Positions 6,773 through 8,055 of a stretch of DNA of 8,055 nucleotides are shown here, one piece after another; position 1 is the stretch's first letter, and every line of letters starts with the position of its first letter. The stretch is from JAMCXS01 sp046705545 (lineage in GTDB: Bacteria; Acidobacteriota; Terriglobia; UBA7540). Position numbers and translations under genes: made by a program. The notes below the pieces were generated by a model that had not been told where the DNA came from, ran no database searches, and saw only the letters and a program-made list of their open reading frames with translations. The stretch covers positions 1 through 8,055 of the forward strand of contig JBJKQF010000054.1 of assembly GCA_046705545.1 (NCBI GenBank), in the 5' to 3' direction.

Positions 6773-7339
6773 ATGAAGATTGGAGTCGTTTCAGATACGC
6801 ACGGATACGTTGATCCCCAGCTCGCGGAAATTTTGGCTGGGGTTGACGCTGTCGTGCACGCCGGTGACGTGGGCTCCCAGGATGTCCTTGATGAGCTGAG
6901 ACTGATCTCCAAGGTCCACGCGGTTGAGGGGAACGTGGACTCGCCAAGTCTCAACTTGCCTCCCTCCCTTACCGTGAGGATTCAAGACCTGCAAGTGGAA
7001 ATTCAGCATCAGTTGCCCGTGCCGCAGCAGGAACTGGAGAATTGGGCGGATGGTGGCTTGCTCACCAGATTGAACCCCGAACGGGGCGCCAAGTTCCTGG
7101 AAAGCTTTAATCCTGATACTCATGTGGTGGTGTTTGGACACAGCCACGTCCCATGCTTGCTGACCATCGGACATCGCTTGTTCTTCAATCCGGGCAGCTC
7201 CGGGAAAAAGAGGTTTTCCTTGCCGCGATGCTGTGGCATGTTGGAGCTCTTCCCTCGTGGCGTCCGAGGGTCGATAATAGGGCTAGAAGGGGAAAGTGGA
7301 AACTTGCCCGCTGACGTCTGGCTGCCCCTGGGGGAGTAA
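6773..7339 (+). CDS. Metallophosphoesterase, YfcE/MJ0936-type
   Basis: This 188-residue cytoplasmic protein belongs to the calcineurin-like phosphoesterases that hydrolyse phosphodiesters or phosphomonoesters with a two-metal centre. The metal ligands can be followed in order: D8 and H10 in SDTHG, D32 in HAGDVG, N54 in EGNVD, probably H79 in VEIQHQL, then H123 and H125 in VFGHSHVP. The ending FFNPGSSGKKRFSLPRC (137-153) is the family's usual NPGS segment. Residues 80-105 form a loop (PVPQQELENWADGG) after the fifth ligand that seems longer than in compact relatives. I chose the ATG at 6773 because homology begins exactly there (MKIGVVSDTHG) and GGAG (6761-6764) lies eight bases upstream; the ATG at 6752 would add seven residues including the ribosome site itself. 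The natural substrate is not predictable. A very short ORF follows after four bases and is probably co-translated. Confidence 0.9.
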   Translation: MKIGVVSDTHGYVDPQLAEILAGVDAVVHAGDVGSQDVLDELRLISKVHAVEGNVDSPSLNLPPSLTVRIQDLQVEIQHQLPVPQQELENWADGGLLTRLNPERGAKFLESFNPDTHVVVFGHSHVPCLLTIGHRLFFNPGSSGKKRFSLPRCCGMLELFPRGVRGSIIGLEGESGNLPADVWLPLGE

Positions 7340-7343
7340 AGCG

Positions 7344-7439
7344 ATGTCCAAACTAAAGAAGATCAAACGTGTCTTGGAGATCACGGCGACGGTGCTGGCG
7401 GTGGCGATTGTGGTGATTGAGAAGCTGGAGAAGGCTTGA
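7344..7439 (+). CDS. Small single-span membrane peptide (31 residues)
   Basis: An ATG at 7344 opens a 31-codon frame ending in TGA at 7437-7439. It starts four bases after the phosphoesterase stop and is preceded by GGAG (7333-7336) at a seven-base spacing, inside the end of the upstream gene, which suggests translational coupling. The peptide has a strongly basic N-terminus (MSKLKKIKR), a hydrophobic stretch (ITATVLAVAIVVI, about 13-25) and a charged tail (EKLEKA), a layout typical of small inner-membrane proteins with the basic end in the cytoplasm. The hydrophobic run is short, about 13-15 residues, and E12 sits at its edge, so an amphipathic surface helix is also possible. I recognise no family. 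Chance is a real alternative at this length, but ribosome site, spacing and composition together favour a true gene. Confidence 0.5.
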   Translation: MSKLKKIKRVLEITATVLAVAIVVIEKLEKA

Positions 7440-7474
7440 CGCCAAAAGAAGCTGAGGTGGAGATGGGAGCAGCT

Positions 7475-8055
7475 CTAGGGATGGCTCGAATCGCGGCCGC
7501 CTAGGTGGCTGGCGGCCCGGCGAAGTCTCTGCACAGTCCTTTCCTGTCCCAGCACGGCCATGACTTCAAACAGTCCGGGGGCCACGGACTGTCCGGTCAG
7601 CGCCACGCGAGTCGCGTTGATCAGCAGCCCCGCTTTCACGCCTCTCTCTCCTGCAAGCTGCCTTAAACATTCCTCGGTTTGCGTCAAACCGAACTCCGCC
7701 AATTTTTCGAGTTTTTCCGCAAGCTGCCCCAGGAACTCCTGAAGAGCCGGGTCCTTCCAGAACTTCTTGCAAGCTTCGGCGTCATATTCAAAGTCTTCGG
7801 TAAAGAAAGCTCGCCCGCCTTGCGCAAAATCCTTGAGGGAACGCGCGCGAGTTTGCAGCAGGGTAACGGCCTGCTGGAAGTTTTCAGGGGAAGCGAAAGC
7901 GGCGGGTTCGATCCCGGCGGCTTTCAGCTCTGCCTCAGCCAGGGGAAGCAGACGTTCCATACTCAGCGAGCGCAAGTACTGGCTGTTCATCCAGGCGAGT
8001 TTTTCGGGATCAAAGACGGCATTTGACTTGGATACCGTGGCCAGGTCGAATGCCT
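7475..8055 (-). CDS. gltX: Glutamyl-tRNA synthetase, C-terminal part (5' end outside window)
   Basis: The frame runs from a TAG at 7475-7477 off the right edge, giving about 192 residues. It is the end of the class I enzyme that charges tRNA-Glu in the cytoplasm. The first visible residues, FDLATVSKSNAVFDPEKLAW followed by MNSQYLRSLS, are the conserved join between catalytic core and stem-contact region. After that come the helical anticodon-binding domains, with RARSLKDFAQGG, FFTEDFEYDAEACKKF, and the closing pattern LINATRVALTGQSVAPGLFEVMAVLGQERTVQRLRRA, which is typical of bacterial GluRS. The ATG at 7990 is internal, since homology continues through it. The HIGH and KMSKS signatures lie outside the window, so I cannot tell whether it is a discriminating enzyme or a GlnRS-less bacterium's relaxed one. 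The gene is convergent with the small peptide gene, with 35 bases between them and no clear terminator. Confidence 0.93.
   Translation of the reverse strand, partial: AFDLATVSKSNAVFDPEKLAWMNSQYLRSLSMERLLPLAEAELKAAGIEPAAFASPENFQQAVTLLQTRARSLKDFAQGGRAFFTEDFEYDAEACKKFWKDPALQEFLGQLAEKLEKLAEFGLTQTEECLRQLAGERGVKAGLLINATRVALTGQSVAPGLFEVMAVLGQERTVQRLRRAASHLGGRDSSHP

Noticed and set aside
7450..7474. AGCTG / CAGCT inverted repeat between the small peptide gene and gltX
   Set aside because: Five-base arms around a 15-base loop with no T-run; likely chance.
1..8055. Defence island, prophage, transposon or CRISPR
   Set aside because: No nuclease, integrase, transposase, toxin-antitoxin pair or regularly spaced repeat was seen; the genes are metabolic and translational.

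Overview
The window is an ordinary-looking stretch of bacterial chromosome, gene-dense and with many genes on alternating strands. GC content looks moderately high (not computed). Eight protein genes are recognisable, two of them cut by the window edges, and there is one very short ORF that I believe is real. I see no rRNA, tRNA, CRISPR array, insertion sequence, integrase or phage gene. The gene mix (GH3 glucosidase, phytanoyl-CoA-dioxygenase-like oxygenase, a large Tat-exported glycosidase-like protein, a sugar-type SDR, a methyltransferase with a signal peptide) recalls soil Acidobacteriota such as the Solibacter/Bryobacter group. That assignment is inference from gene content only.

Layout. 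1-272 (+): C-terminal end of a GH3 beta-glucosidase. 393-1256 (+): PhyH-family Fe(II)/2-oxoglutarate oxygenase. 1342-3909 (-): 855-residue Tat-exported protein with a probable TIM barrel, glycosidase-like but not assignable to a family by eye. 3962-4735 (-): SDR oxidoreductase, 52 bases upstream of the previous gene and probably in its operon. 4955-5617 (+): SAM-dependent methyltransferase with a Sec signal peptide, divergent from the SDR. 5663-6508 (-): PLP-dependent class IV aminotransferase. 6773-7339 (+): YfcE-like metallophosphoesterase, followed after 4 bases by a 31-codon ORF for a single-span membrane peptide (7344-7439). 7475-8055 (-): C-terminal part of glutamyl-tRNA synthetase, running off the right edge.

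How the genes may work together. The left half (GH3, PhyH, Tat glycosidase-like protein, SDR) reads as a carbohydrate or glycoside catabolic neighbourhood: extracytoplasmic cleavage of a glycoside plus oxidation of a hydroxylated product by an oxygenase and an NAD(H) dehydrogenase. This is a hypothesis from gene identity and proximity. The right half (aminotransferase, phosphoesterase, gltX) is housekeeping-like with no obvious shared pathway. The items most worth a second look are the unassigned 855-residue exported protein, the exported methyltransferase, the coupled 31-residue membrane peptide, and small palindromes in the two divergent intergenic regions. I found no convincing new defence or mobile system.
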